This document shows positions 1-7,782 of a stretch of 58,601 nt of DNA, piece by piece (positions within the stretch are counted from its first letter, which is position 1; each line of letters begins with the position of its first letter). A model generated the notes under the pieces. It ran no database searches. It had not been told where the DNA came from and saw only the letters and a program-made list of their open reading frames with translations. Source of the stretch: an uncultured Oscillibacter sp. (GTDB lineage Bacteria > Bacillota > Clostridia > Oscillospirales > Oscillospiraceae); assembly GCA_910585385.1 (NCBI GenBank), contig CAJUDV010000012.1, forward strand, positions 1-58,601, read 5' to 3'. The translations under genes and the position numbers were made by a program.

Positions 1-861
1 CACGCCCATGGCGTTGGCGTAGCCGAAGTGGCCCGCCTGCTCCGTCAGCTTGAAAGCGGTCCAGTAGATGTGGTACATCACCGTGTTGGTCCCCGCGCCG
101 CCCTTGGTCAGCAGCTGAATCAGGGCGAAGCACTGGAAGGAGTTGATGGTGGTGATGACCAGGATGTACAGGGTGGTGGGCATCATCTGGGCCCACTTCA
201 CCTTCCAGAAGACCTGGAAGCTGGTGGCCCCGTCCACCTCGGCGGCCTCCACCAGGGTTTGGTCCACGTTGCCCAGAGCGGAGACGTACAGCACGATGGG
301 CTGGCCCACGGAGGTAGTAAAGAGGATCAGGATGATGCACCAGAGGGCGTATCTGGAGTCGCCCGTCCAGTTGATGTTCTGTTCAATCAGGCCCGCACCC
401 TTGAGGACGTGGTTGAAGATGCCGGTGTAGTTGTCGTACATCCACTTCCACACAACGGTGACGGCCACAGAGCCGGTGACCACGGGGAGGTAGAAGATGC
501 AACGGAAAGCGGACAGCACGGGTCCGCTGAGCTTATAGATGGCGGAGGACACCCACAGGGAAAAGGCGCATACCGCCGGGACACTGACGATGACGATAAT
601 AAAGGTGTTTTTCAGCGCCTCCAGGAACGTCTCATCAGACCACAGGCGGGAGAAGTTGGAAAATCCGATAAAATTGCCGAACAGGCCCGCATCGTGCATA
701 TTGGCGTCGGTGAGGCTGGTGACGATGCAGATGATCATGGGAATGACCACAAAGCCGAGGAAAAAGATCAGGCTGGGCAGCAGGAAGAGATAGCCAGAGA
801 TATTCTCCCGCCGCTGGAGCGCCCGGCTCATGGTGAGGTTGGACTGTCTTGCCAAGGTCAA
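1..861 (-). CDS. Sugar ABC transporter permease, MalF/UgpA type (3' end cut by window edge)
   Basis: The minus strand encodes a multi-pass inner-membrane permease of the binding-protein-dependent sugar transport family. Several hydrophobic segments are visible, starting near residue 20 with YLFLLPSLIFFLGF. The cytoplasmic EAA loop that docks on the ATPase reads EAAEVDGATSFQVFWKV. The C-terminus lies beyond position 1. The likely start is TTG at 861, just after AAAGGAG; an ATG at 831 (MSRALQRRE) is the alternative. It lies downstream of the binding lipoprotein at 986-2350 and is separated from it by a strong hairpin. The ATPase and the second permease are not in the window; such importers often share a common ATPase. 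Family is seen clearly. The sugar transported is unknown, although the neighbouring epimerase and esterase suggest an acylated amino sugar. Confidence 0.93.
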   Translation of the reverse strand, partial: MTLARQSNLTMSRALQRRENISGYLFLLPSLIFFLGFVVIPMIICIVTSLTDANMHDAGLFGNFIGFSNFSRLWSDETFLEALKNTFIIVIVSVPAVCAFSLWVSSAIYKLSGPVLSAFRCIFYLPVVTGSVAVTVVWKWMYDNYTGIFNHVLKGAGLIEQNINWTGDSRYALWCIILILFTTSVGQPIVLYVSALGNVDQTLVEAAEVDGATSFQVFWKVKWAQMMPTTLYILVITTINSFQCFALIQLLTKGGAGTNTVMYHIYWTAFKLTEQAGHFGYANAMGV

Positions 862-915
862 ACACTCCTTTACGTCTGGAATCCGCCGGGGGAGGATACC
901 CCTCCGGGGAAGAGC

Positions 916-950
916 GCGCCCCTCTCCCGCCCTTCGCGGGAGAGGGGCGC
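916..950 (-). terminator. 15-bp perfect hairpin between binding protein and permease genes
   Basis: The arms GCGCCCCTCTCCCGC and GCGGGAGAGGGGCGC are perfect inverted repeats around a 5-nt loop. They lie 35 nt after the lipoprotein stop codon. No long U-tract follows on the minus strand, so this is more likely a transcript-stabilising or partial-termination hairpin. Such a hairpin would keep binding-protein mRNA above permease mRNA. Confidence 0.7.
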
Positions 951-985
951 AGAAACCCTTTATCGCTTTGACTGCTTATTGGCTC

Positions 986-2350
986 TTAGCCGGCGTTGGC
1001 GTTGGCGTTGGCGTTGCCGGCATAGGTGGCGACGGTGGAGGCGATGTCAGCGCCCTCGCCCACCTTCTGGAGCATGGTCCACCACTCGGTGCGGGCGCCG
1101 GCCCAGCCCTTGGTGACCTGATAGTAGTCTCCCAGATAGGGCATGAGGACCTGGTACTCGTTCATGATCTCGTTGTCGGCCCAGATGTCGGAGAGGTCGG
1201 TGCCCTCGGCGGCGGAGCGGGCGGCGAAGTAGTTGGCGGTCTTAACGGCGTCCACAGTGTGCTCGGAGTCGCACATCCACTTGATGAAAGTCTTGGCGTT
1301 GTCGATCTTGGTCTGGTCCTTGTTGTCGAAGATGCCGAAGCCCCAGATACCGCCCTGGAGGGCGGGCTTGCCGCTCTCAGAGGGGAAGCCCATGAAGACG
1401 ATCTCCTCGCCGCTGGCGGTGAGGCCCGCGCCGGTGTCGGCCTGGTTGGGGTTGAGCTGCTGGGCGATGTTCCAGCAGAAGGCCATCTTCAGAATGCCCT
1501 GGTAGAAGACCTTGATCTCGTCGCCGCCCTCAAGGGAGGCGTCAAAAGCGATGCCGGGCATGCCCTTGAGCTGCTCCAAAGCCTGAATGTTCTTGGGATC
1601 GTCCCAGGTGTACTTGTCGTGGGCGGCGGTGGCGAAGGTGCCGCCGTACAGGTTGTTGACGAGGGCGCGGGTGCCCTGGTCGCCGCCCTGGCCCTTGCAG
1701 TACACCGCGCCCACGGGGGCGTTGAAGTGGGCGTACAGGGCGTCAACGGCCTTGATGAAGTTCTCGGTGGTCCAGGTGTGGTTCTCCAGATCCAGATACT
1801 GGTCGGCGCCGGCCTCCTTAAAGGCGTTGAGGTTGATGGCCATGCAGTGGGCCGTCACAACCAGGGGATACTCATAGACCGCGCCGTTGGCGTGGGTGCA
1901 GGCGGTCATGGCGGCGGCGTTGATCTCGCTCTTGTCGCCGTCGTCAAACATGTCGCTCAGGTCCACCAGGTAGCCCTTGTCGCCCCAGTTGGTCACCAGG
2001 CGCTCGGGGCCCTCCATGATGAGGTCGGGGGCGGCGTTGGCGGTAATGGCGGAGTTGACCTTGTCGTCTCCGTCGGCATAGGCTAAGTACTCGACCTTTA
2101 CGGAAATGCCGGTGTCGGCGGTGAAGGCGTCGGTGATGGCCTTGACCTTCTCCTCCTTGCCCCAGTCGCCGATGGGATAGGTCCACAGGGTGATCTCGCC
2201 GCCGTCGGCAGGAGCGGCGTCAGCGGGGGGTTCCTGGGGCTGATCCTGAGTGGCGGGGGGTGTGTCGTTGCTTTGGCCGCTGTTGCCTCCGCAGGCAACA
2301 AGGGCCATGACCATGGTCATGGCCAATAACAGTGCAAGAAGCTTCTTCAT
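986..2350 (-). CDS. Extracellular sugar-binding lipoprotein of an ABC importer (SBP family 1)
   Basis: A 454-residue solute-binding protein that captures a sugar outside the cell and delivers it to the permease. It opens with a lipoprotein signal peptide (MKKLLALLLAMTMVMALVAC, lipobox cysteine in LVAC) and a Pro/Asp/Gln-rich linker. The mature domain begins around ITLWTYPIGDWG, typical of family-1 sugar-binding proteins. The ATG at 2350 is preceded by AGGAGG. The protein ends in a (Asn-Ala) repeat encoded by a GTTGGC microsatellite at 995-1018. It is the first gene of the leftward transport operon, driven by a consensus promoter at 2411-2439. Family assignment is firm; the ligand is inferred only from context. 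Confidence 0.93.
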   Translation of the reverse strand: MKKLLALLLAMTMVMALVACGGNSGQSNDTPPATQDQPQEPPADAAPADGGEITLWTYPIGDWGKEEKVKAITDAFTADTGISVKVEYLAYADGDDKVNSAITANAAPDLIMEGPERLVTNWGDKGYLVDLSDMFDDGDKSEINAAAMTACTHANGAVYEYPLVVTAHCMAINLNAFKEAGADQYLDLENHTWTTENFIKAVDALYAHFNAPVGAVYCKGQGGDQGTRALVNNLYGGTFATAAHDKYTWDDPKNIQALEQLKGMPGIAFDASLEGGDEIKVFYQGILKMAFCWNIAQQLNPNQADTGAGLTASGEEIVFMGFPSESGKPALQGGIWGFGIFDNKDQTKIDNAKTFIKWMCDSEHTVDAVKTANYFAARSAAEGTDLSDIWADNEIMNEYQVLMPYLGDYYQVTKGWAGARTEWWTMLQKVGEGADIASTVATYAGNANANANAG

Positions 2351-2410
2351 CGCGGATCCTCCTTCAAAATCACAAAAAATAGCTTGGTAAGGTCTTGCCT
2401 TACTGTGTAA

Positions 2411-2439
2411 ATCATACAATGGATTCCTATATTTGTCAA
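2411..2439 (-). promoter_or_regulatory. Promoter of the sugar-binding protein operon
   Basis: On the minus strand TTGACA and TATGAT are separated by 17 bp, about 60 bp upstream of the lipoprotein start. Just upstream lies AAATCGAAAAGATTT (2443-2457), a small dyad. Further TCGAAA/TTTCGA half-sites occur at about 2498 and 2521. These could be operator sequences for the nearby RpiR regulator, but that is a guess. Confidence 0.75.
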
Positions 2440-2642
2440 TTGAAATCGAAAAGATTTGCGAAGAACACCCATATTTAGTGGATGTTTCAAAAATTATTTC
2501 GATTTTTAGGCAATTTACACTCGAAATTTCCGCCCATTGCGATGGGGACGGCCTTGACAAATGGAAAAAAACTGATAGCCTTATAGGAAAAGAGGCATTC
2601 AAACAAGGCCCAAAGGGAATGAGACAGAAAGGGAGCGGGACT

Positions 2643-3299
2643 ATGAAAAAGCACATTCTCTGCCTTGGGGATTCCAATACCCACGGCTACTGCGCGGACC
2701 CCGCCGACTGCGCCGACGGCGGCATCCGCTTCAACGAGGACGAGCGCTGGACCTGCCTGCTGCAAAAGGCGCTGGGGCCGGACTATCTGGTGACGGAGGA
2801 GGGGCTCAGCGGCCGCACCACCGTGTTTCCGGACCCTCTCCATGAGACCATGGACGCCCTCACCGTCCTCTACGCCCTGCTGAAAAGCCATGAGGTTGTA
2901 GACCTGCTGGTCATCATGCTGGGCACCAACGATGTCAAGGAGCGCTTGGGGGTCAACGCCGCCTGTGTCGCCATCGGCATGGAGCGGCTGGTCCGCAAGG
3001 CCCAGAGCGTGGACTGCTGGGGGGATCACGCCCCCAATATTCTCATTGTCTGTCCGCCCCCCATCCGGCCGGAGATGGAGCACTCCGAGACCGGAATTCC
3101 CATGGGGCGGGGCTGCCTGGAGAAATCCCGGGAGCTGCCGGAATACTACAAAAAGACCGCGGCGCTGGTGGGGGCGCATTACATGGACGCGGCGGGCTGT
3201 GAGTTCAACGCTTTGGATGGGATGCACCTGACCCGCCGGGGCCACGCGCAGCTGGCGGAACGGCTGACGAAGATCGTGCGGGGACTGCTGGAGAATTGA
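2643..3299 (+). CDS. SGNH/GDSL-family hydrolase (acyl esterase)
   Basis: A 218-residue cytoplasmic esterase with no signal peptide. The family's blocks are all present: GDSN near residue 9 carrying the nucleophile serine, GTND near residue 95, and DGMHLT near residue 191 carrying the catalytic Asp and His. SGNH enzymes of this size remove acetyl or other acyl groups from sugars and related molecules. It is divergent from the sugar-binding protein and next to an N-acylglucosamine epimerase. A role in removing O-acyl groups from an imported sugar, such as an acetylated sialic or amino sugar, is therefore plausible but inferred. The start ATG follows GGGAGCGG. The frame is open further upstream (to 2433), but no other ribosome site is evident there. 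A bidirectional terminator follows. Confidence 0.85.
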   Translation: MKKHILCLGDSNTHGYCADPADCADGGIRFNEDERWTCLLQKALGPDYLVTEEGLSGRTTVFPDPLHETMDALTVLYALLKSHEVVDLLVIMLGTNDVKERLGVNAACVAIGMERLVRKAQSVDCWGDHAPNILIVCPPPIRPEMEHSETGIPMGRGCLEKSRELPEYYKKTAALVGAHYMDAAGCEFNALDGMHLTRRGHAQLAERLTKIVRGLLEN

Positions 3300-3314
3300 T
3301 CCGCCATGAGGCGC

Positions 3315-3350
3315 AAAACAGCCGGAACGGAAAACCGTTCCGGCTGTTTT
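3315..3350. terminator. Bidirectional intrinsic terminator
   Basis: A 16-bp perfect stem (AAAACAGCCGGAACGG and its complement) around an AAAA loop lies between the convergent SGNH hydrolase and DUF624 genes. The A and T runs at both edges serve both directions. Confidence 0.9.
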
Positions 3351-3986
3351 TCACTCCATGCCGTCTTCCGGGGCCGGCTCCGGGGAGTGTTTTTGAAAAA
3401 TGCGCTCAAAAAACAGCGAGATCAGCAGCGTGGCGGTCACGGGCATAAACAGCACTGGCCACCATTCGCGGATGCAGAACTGGGCGGTCTGGGCCATCAG
3501 CAGCACCACCACCACGGTACTTGGCAGGTGGGCAATGGTCAGCTGGAGGGCCGTGCGGAAGAGCCCGCCCACGGTGTACTCAAACCGCCCCAGCAGGGGA
3601 AACAGCCAGCACAGCACCCCTGCCGGCAGGATCAGGGCGAAGTAATACGCCACATACAGAAGATAGGGCAGGCTGCCTACGCGGGTGCCGTACCAGCGCA
3701 CGATGAAGTGGCCGTACAGCAGCGCCGCCGATACGGCCAGGGCAATGAGCCCCGCCGGAAATCCGGTTTTGAAGTTCTGCCGGAAAGAGCGGAGGTAGTA
3801 CCCGAAGGCCCCGCTCTCCCGGCCCCGGACGCACTTGACCACCGTGTAGTACAGCGCCGCCGTAGCGGGGCCGGCGGTAACCACCGGCAGACACAGAAAA
3901 GTCCACAGGATGGAAAGACCGCATACATCCACCATCGTGCTCAGCCAAGTCCAGATTCCCTTTTCAGGATTGAAGAAATCACCCAT
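3351..3986 (-). CDS. DUF624 / YesL-family membrane protein
   Basis: A 211-residue protein with about five to six hydrophobic segments. It has the family's N-terminal amphipathic block (FFNPEKGIWTWLSTMVDVCG) and the conserved LCLPVVTAGPATAALYY region. YesL-type proteins are regularly found inside carbohydrate ABC transporter loci; their molecular role is not established. It is the last gene of a leftward epimerase-RpiR-DUF624 operon, 77 bp after the regulator, with ribosome site GGGGAGG before its ATG. It ends directly at the bidirectional terminator. Confidence 0.87.
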   Translation of the reverse strand: MGDFFNPEKGIWTWLSTMVDVCGLSILWTFLCLPVVTAGPATAALYYTVVKCVRGRESGAFGYYLRSFRQNFKTGFPAGLIALAVSAALLYGHFIVRWYGTRVGSLPYLLYVAYYFALILPAGVLCWLFPLLGRFEYTVGGLFRTALQLTIAHLPSTVVVVLLMAQTAQFCIREWWPVLFMPVTATLLISLFFERIFQKHSPEPAPEDGME

Positions 3987-4063
3987 GAACGTCCTCCCCA
4001 GAATTCACGCCGCTTTTGGACGGCGGGAGCAGTTTGGTTTTTCTCCGGCGGCTTTGGCCTCCG

Positions 4064-4918
4064 TCACACGCATTTCTGCGTCAGCGCCTTGCCCACAGAC
4101 CTGCGGCTGCGCTCCGCCGCCTCCGGGTTTCTGCGGATGAACTCGCTGAGAAGGGCCTCCACCACATAGAGCTGGGCCATGAGGGCAGAGGAGGAGCCGA
4201 ACTGAAAGGGTTGTTCGCTGGGGCCGCACAGCAGCACGGTGTCGGCGTAGGCGCTGGCGGGGGAGTTGAGGTAGCGGGTCACCAAAATCAGCTTTGCCCC
4301 TCGGTTCCGGATCACCTCCGCCGCCTCCAGCACCTCGTGGGTGGCGCCGGAGTATGAGAAGTAGAGCACCGCGTCCTCCGGTGAAAGAGTGGACAGCATC
4401 ACCGTCTGCATATGGGAGTCCTGAATGGTCTTGAACTTCGGGGAGGTGGTGGAGAACTGCGCCCAGGCCGCCAGGGCCACCACGGCGTGGTTCCCCTGGC
4501 CCAGACAGACCACCTGCCCGGCCCCCTGAATCAGGTCCACCGCCCGCTCCAGGGCGGTCTCCGAGAGCATGTGGTAGGCGTTGTTCAGGGCCTCCTGGGC
4601 GGTGTGGAGCACCTTGCCCATCACCTGGCCCGGGGAGTCCTCCCGGGTGATTTCACCGCCGGACTGGCTGACCTCCGGCCCGGCGGGCAGCGCCGCCCGG
4701 GCCAGCTCCAGCTTGAAGTCGTTGAATCCCGCCAGTCCCAGCTTCCGGCAGAACAGCGATACCGTGGACACCGCCACCTCGCACTCCGCGCTCAAGTCGG
4801 TGATACTGATATATTGGGTTTCCTGCTGGTGCTCCAGCACGTAATCCGCGATCTTCCGTTCCGAGCGGGTGAAGCTCTCATATTCCTGCATCATCAGCGC
4901 CACGATATTCTTTCCCAA
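4064..4918 (-). CDS. MurR/RpiR-family transcriptional regulator (HTH + SIS domain)
   Basis: A 284-residue sugar-responsive regulator. Residues about 1-75 form the RpiR helix-turn-helix (ERKIADYVLEH, then DLSAECEVAVSTVSLFCRKL). Residues about 115-250 form a SIS phosphosugar-binding domain (VVCLGQGNHAVVA, later LYFSYSGATHEVLEAAE). Members usually bind a phosphorylated sugar intermediate and control the operon they sit in, so autoregulation and control of the nearby importer are expected. The start appears to be TTG at 4918, behind GGGAGG. It is 37 bp downstream of the epimerase gene and co-oriented with it. The effector is not readable from sequence; an amino-sugar phosphate would fit the context. 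Confidence 0.92.
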   Translation of the reverse strand: MGKNIVALMMQEYESFTRSERKIADYVLEHQQETQYISITDLSAECEVAVSTVSLFCRKLGLAGFNDFKLELARAALPAGPEVSQSGGEITREDSPGQVMGKVLHTAQEALNNAYHMLSETALERAVDLIQGAGQVVCLGQGNHAVVALAAWAQFSTTSPKFKTIQDSHMQTVMLSTLSPEDAVLYFSYSGATHEVLEAAEVIRNRGAKLILVTRYLNSPASAYADTVLLCGPSEQPFQFGSSSALMAQLYVVEALLSEFIRRNPEAAERSRRSVGKALTQKCV

Positions 4919-4955
4919 AGCGCACCTCCCGCCGGCCGCGGCGGCGTTCTGCCTC

Positions 4956-6161
4956 TTACGGCCTGGCCAAAATCTCCTCGATTGTCTTGTCCACCAGAAT
5001 CATGCTGCGGGGCATGTGGAAGGGCCCCTTAAAGGTGCTGCCCTTGGTGGACGGTTCCGTAGGCAGGCCGTCCCGGCGGAGGTAGCCGTACCACTCGCCG
5101 TACTCCGGGTCGGCGAAATGGGCTTTGCAGTAGTCCGCCGTCTTGTAGAACCAGTCCAGATACTTCTCCTCCCCGGTGTCCCGGTAGAGCATGATGGAGG
5201 CGATGAGAATCTCGTTGTGGGGCCACCACAGCTTCATGTCGTGCTCATAGGCCTCCGGGGGCTTGCCCAGAGCGTCGGTGAAGTAGAGCAGTCCGCCGTA
5301 CTCATGATCCCAGCCGGCGGCAATGGCCCAGTCGAACATCTCCGCCGCCTTCCGCACCAGCGCGCTGTCCCCGGTGCGCTGGGCGTGCTCCAAGAGGAAC
5401 CAGACGCCCTCAATGTCGTGGCCGGGGTTGACGGTGCGGCCCTCGGTGTAGTAGAGGCGCGGCGTGCCGTCCGTATCCACGTTCTCCAGAGTGCATTTCA
5501 GCTCCGGCTTCACGTGGTACCGGAAGATGTCGTCCACGCACTGCTGGGCCCGCTCCTCGTAGAGGGCCTTCCGCTCGGGGTCGGTGCGCAGCAGTACGCC
5601 GGTGACGTTCAGAATGATCATGGGGGTGCCGAAGGCCCGGCCGCTGCGGGTCTCGGAGATGGTCTTGGGCCCCATGCCCACCGGATCGGGCATGCCCTGG
5701 CTCAGGTTCCAGTACAGGTCGTAGCACTGCCGGGCCCGCTCCAGCCGGGCGCTGTCTCCGGTAACACCGTAGTACTCCGCGTTGGCGATGGCGCAGAAGG
5801 CCTCGGAGAAGTAGTACCGCCGCTGGCGGAGGGGCTTGCCCTCCGCGGTGACGGTGAAGTACATCCGCTCGCCGCGCTCGTGGTTGAAGCAGTGGGCCTC
5901 CATGAAGTCCAGGCAGCTTTTGGACGCCTCCAGCCACTCCTGCTTTATGCCGTAGCTGCGGCACAAAAAAGCGAAAATCCAGCCGCAGCGGCCCTGCATC
6001 CAAATGCTCTTGTCGGTGGAGTAGATCTCGCCCTTCCGGTCCAGGCAGGTGTACACACCGCCGTGTTCCCTGTCCATACCGTGGTCCAGCCAGAACTGGG
6101 CGGAGCGCTCCAGCTCGTTTCTGGCCCAGCGGCGGGCGTCCTGCAATTTTTGACGGTCCAT
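4956..6161 (-). CDS. N-acylglucosamine 2-epimerase family protein
   Basis: A 401-residue cytoplasmic enzyme of the AGE family, an (alpha/alpha)6 barrel that interconverts sugars and their 2-epimers, such as GlcNAc and ManNAc. Family hallmarks seen are the N-terminal FWLDHGMDREHGGVYTCLD, the MQGRCGWIFA motif, NPGHDIEGVWFLLEH and KLWWPHNE, which carry the conserved Arg/His/Trp active-site residues. The length is normal for the family. The ATG at 6161 follows AAGGAGG. It is the first gene of the leftward operon with the RpiR regulator and DUF624. Cellobiose and mannose epimerases have the same fold, so the exact substrate is uncertain. Confidence 0.9.
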   Translation of the reverse strand: MDRQKLQDARRWARNELERSAQFWLDHGMDREHGGVYTCLDRKGEIYSTDKSIWMQGRCGWIFAFLCRSYGIKQEWLEASKSCLDFMEAHCFNHERGERMYFTVTAEGKPLRQRRYYFSEAFCAIANAEYYGVTGDSARLERARQCYDLYWNLSQGMPDPVGMGPKTISETRSGRAFGTPMIILNVTGVLLRTDPERKALYEERAQQCVDDIFRYHVKPELKCTLENVDTDGTPRLYYTEGRTVNPGHDIEGVWFLLEHAQRTGDSALVRKAAEMFDWAIAAGWDHEYGGLLYFTDALGKPPEAYEHDMKLWWPHNEILIASIMLYRDTGEEKYLDWFYKTADYCKAHFADPEYGEWYGYLRRDGLPTEPSTKGSTFKGPFHMPRSMILVDKTIEEILARP

Positions 6162-6350
6162 AATATTCCTCCTTGTTTCATCTCCGGCGGACTGGCGGCG
6201 GCCGTGGGCCGGCCCGCCCGGCAGTTCCGGCGGCATTCTGCGGCGACACCCCTCCGCCGGCGCATCCGTGGGGAGGGGGGCCGGCCGGTGATCCGGCGCT
6301 TCTCATCCGCGCCGCCCGCCGGCTTCGGACTGTAAAAATATGATAAAGGC

Positions 6351-6379
6351 ATTCTACCACAGATTTCCGGAATATGCAA
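6351..6379 (-). promoter_or_regulatory. Promoter of the epimerase-RpiR-DUF624 operon
   Basis: TTGCAT and TAGAAT are separated by 17 bp on the minus strand. This predicts a leader of roughly 180 nt, rich in GC hairpins, before the epimerase start at 6161. Confidence 0.7.
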
Positions 6380-6423
6380 TTGAATGCGTCCCGTTTTCCT
6401 CCGGAACCCGTGAGTGATTGTTC

Positions 6424-6452
6424 TTGTTATTGCGGGGAAGTCCTGCTATAAT
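6424..6452 (+). promoter_or_regulatory. Promoter of the BREX operon
   Basis: TTGTTA and a perfect TATAAT with a 17-bp spacer. The predicted start is near 6459, about 128 nt before the brxA start, placing a long inverted repeat inside the untranslated leader. Confidence 0.78.
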
Positions 6453-6474
6453 AATGCGGACATATATTTTCAAA

Positions 6475-6555
6475 ATCCGTGTGTGAAAAGTTGGCGAATA
6501 TGGGGATAAGCGGAAGCATGTGAGAAAAATCATCATATTTGCCAACTTCGCGGAT
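6475..6555 (+). promoter_or_regulatory. Long inverted repeat in the BREX leader
   Basis: AAGTTGGCGAATATG (6488-6502) and CATATTTGCCAACTT (6534-6548) are complementary, apart from one G-U pair. An outer pair ATCCG/CGGAT (6475-6479 with 6551-6555) extends the structure. The loop is about 31 nt. It lies between the promoter and brxA, so it could act as an RNA stem in the leader or as a wide-spaced operator. No regulator gene for it is seen beside the operon. Confidence 0.65.
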
Positions 6556-6586
6556 GGAGGCAATATCAAACATCAAGGAGGCAATG

Positions 6587-7189
6587 ATGGAGCGCAGAGC
6601 GTACAGCGCGGGGGCGGTAAAGCTGTCTTTTTGGTTTCAGGAGTTTCGGAGAACGGTGCAGCTTCTGGCCGCGGGCAATACATTTGACGAGATCCGGCGC
6701 CTGAGCGCAGAGGAGAATCTCTTTAGAGCGCCGACGCAAAGACGGGCCGACCAGATCTGCAGAACGGTTTTGGACAGGGCGGGAGCCCTGGATGAAAGCT
6801 TCTGCCCGGTATTCCTGGCCGGGGACCTGGCGACGCAGAAACTCTTTGCGCTGGCGGCGGTGATGGCCTGTGACACGCTTTTTTTTGATTTTGTCTATGA
6901 GGTCATTCGTGAAAAGCTGATGATTGGCAGCAATGAGCTGTCCCCCCGGGACGTGAGGATATTTTTTCGGGACAAGCAGGCGCAGGACAGCCGCCTGGCC
7001 AATTGGACCGATTACACCTGCCAGAGACTGGGCGCCTGCTATAAGACCATGCTCTATGAGGCGGGGGTGACCGACAAGGCGAAGGAGACGCGCAGGATCT
7101 GCGCGCCCATTCTGGATTCAGATTTGCGGCAGTGGCTGGAGACGCACGATATGGGGCTGGTGGTCAAGGCCCTGACGGGGGGGAGATGA
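6587..7189 (+). CDS. brxA: BREX protein BrxA (DUF1819)
   Basis: A 200-residue protein matching the DUF1819 inner-membrane-annotated BrxA family in size and position, first gene of the BREX operon. Recognisable stretches are YSAGAVKLSFWFQEFRR at the N-terminus and the C-terminal LETHDMGLVVKALTGG. BrxA is reported to be a small DNA-binding helical protein that supports phage exclusion; no catalytic residues are expected. The ATG at 6587 has AAGGAGG five bases upstream, better spaced than the ATG at 6584. brxB follows one base after its stop. Assignment rests on length, order and sequence resemblance. Confidence 0.88.
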   Translation: MERRAYSAGAVKLSFWFQEFRRTVQLLAAGNTFDEIRRLSAEENLFRAPTQRRADQICRTVLDRAGALDESFCPVFLAGDLATQKLFALAAVMACDTLFFDFVYEVIREKLMIGSNELSPRDVRIFFRDKQAQDSRLANWTDYTCQRLGACYKTMLYEAGVTDKAKETRRICAPILDSDLRQWLETHDMGLVVKALTGGR

Positions 7190-7190
7190 T

Positions 7191-7769
7191 ATGGCGGATC
7201 TGGCACGGCGTCTGGATGAGATGGAGGCGTTGATCCGCAAGCCGTCTCTCCGGGGAAGCGGCGGAAGGGCCAACGAGGTCAATTACTGGATCTTTGACTA
7301 TCCGCCGGAGGGGGAGCTGGAGGTTCGGGAGAGAATCCGGTATCTGCTGGAAAAGAACAAAAGAGGGACGGATGGGTTTAAGCTGGCGGCATTCGATCTC
7401 TACGATTTGATGATCGACCACCTGGAGAGCAGAAATTTCTTAAAACAGTGTGTTGCCTTTGAGAAAAAGCAGGGGTTCGCAAGAATTACACAGGCGGTCA
7501 ACCGCTCCATGAAAATCAACGATCCTGACAGCTTGATTGTTCATCAAATCCGGAAGCATACGCCGGAAGATGCTGTTGTATTCCTGACGGGGATTGGGAA
7601 ATGCTACCCGGTCCTGCGTTCTCATAAGATCCTGAACACGCTGCACCAGGGCTTTGGAGCGGCTCCGGTGGTCTTATTTTACCCCGGGGTCTATGACGAG
7701 CAGCAATTGCTCCTGTTCGGAAAGATTAAGGATGATAACTATTACCGGGCGTTTCGCCTGGTAAAATAG
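7191..7769 (+). CDS. brxB: BREX protein BrxB (DUF1788)
   Basis: A 192-residue protein of the DUF1788 family. Family features visible are NYWIFDYPPEGELEVRERI, the central ITQAVNRSMKINDPDSL region, and the C-terminal VFLTGIGKCYPVLRSH followed by PVVLFYPGVYDEQQLLLFG. BrxB is a core BREX component needed for both host methylation and phage exclusion in characterised type 1 systems; its biochemical role is not settled. It is tightly coupled to brxA and brxC (1 and 13 bp), so the genes are almost surely co-translated. Confidence 0.92.
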   Translation: MADLARRLDEMEALIRKPSLRGSGGRANEVNYWIFDYPPEGELEVRERIRYLLEKNKRGTDGFKLAAFDLYDLMIDHLESRNFLKQCVAFEKKQGFARITQAVNRSMKINDPDSLIVHQIRKHTPEDAVVFLTGIGKCYPVLRSHKILNTLHQGFGAAPVVLFYPGVYDEQQLLLFGKIKDDNYYRAFRLVK

Positions 7770-7782
7770 AGGAGGACGGGTT

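Larger units (their letters stand above)
6162..6586. other. 425-bp divergent intergenic region between epimerase and BREX operons
   Basis: No protein gene is apparent. It contains a GC-rich, hairpin-prone leader for the epimerase (about 6180-6345), one promoter for each direction (6351-6379 minus, 6424-6452 plus) and the BREX leader inverted repeat (6475-6555). The change from GC-rich to AT-rich near 6330-6545 may mark the left edge of the BREX insertion, but no boundary repeat was found. Confidence 0.7.

Noticed and set aside
830..2086. Long plus-strand open frame of 418 codons opposite the sugar-binding protein
   Set aside because: Its translation is Gly/Val/Ala/His-rich low-complexity text of an antisense frame in GC-rich DNA. 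The minus-strand lipoprotein with signal peptide and ribosome site is clearly the gene.
2433..2642. N-terminal extension of the SGNH hydrolase
   Set aside because: The open frame runs through the divergent promoter region, and the GDSN motif sits at the expected distance from ATG 2643.
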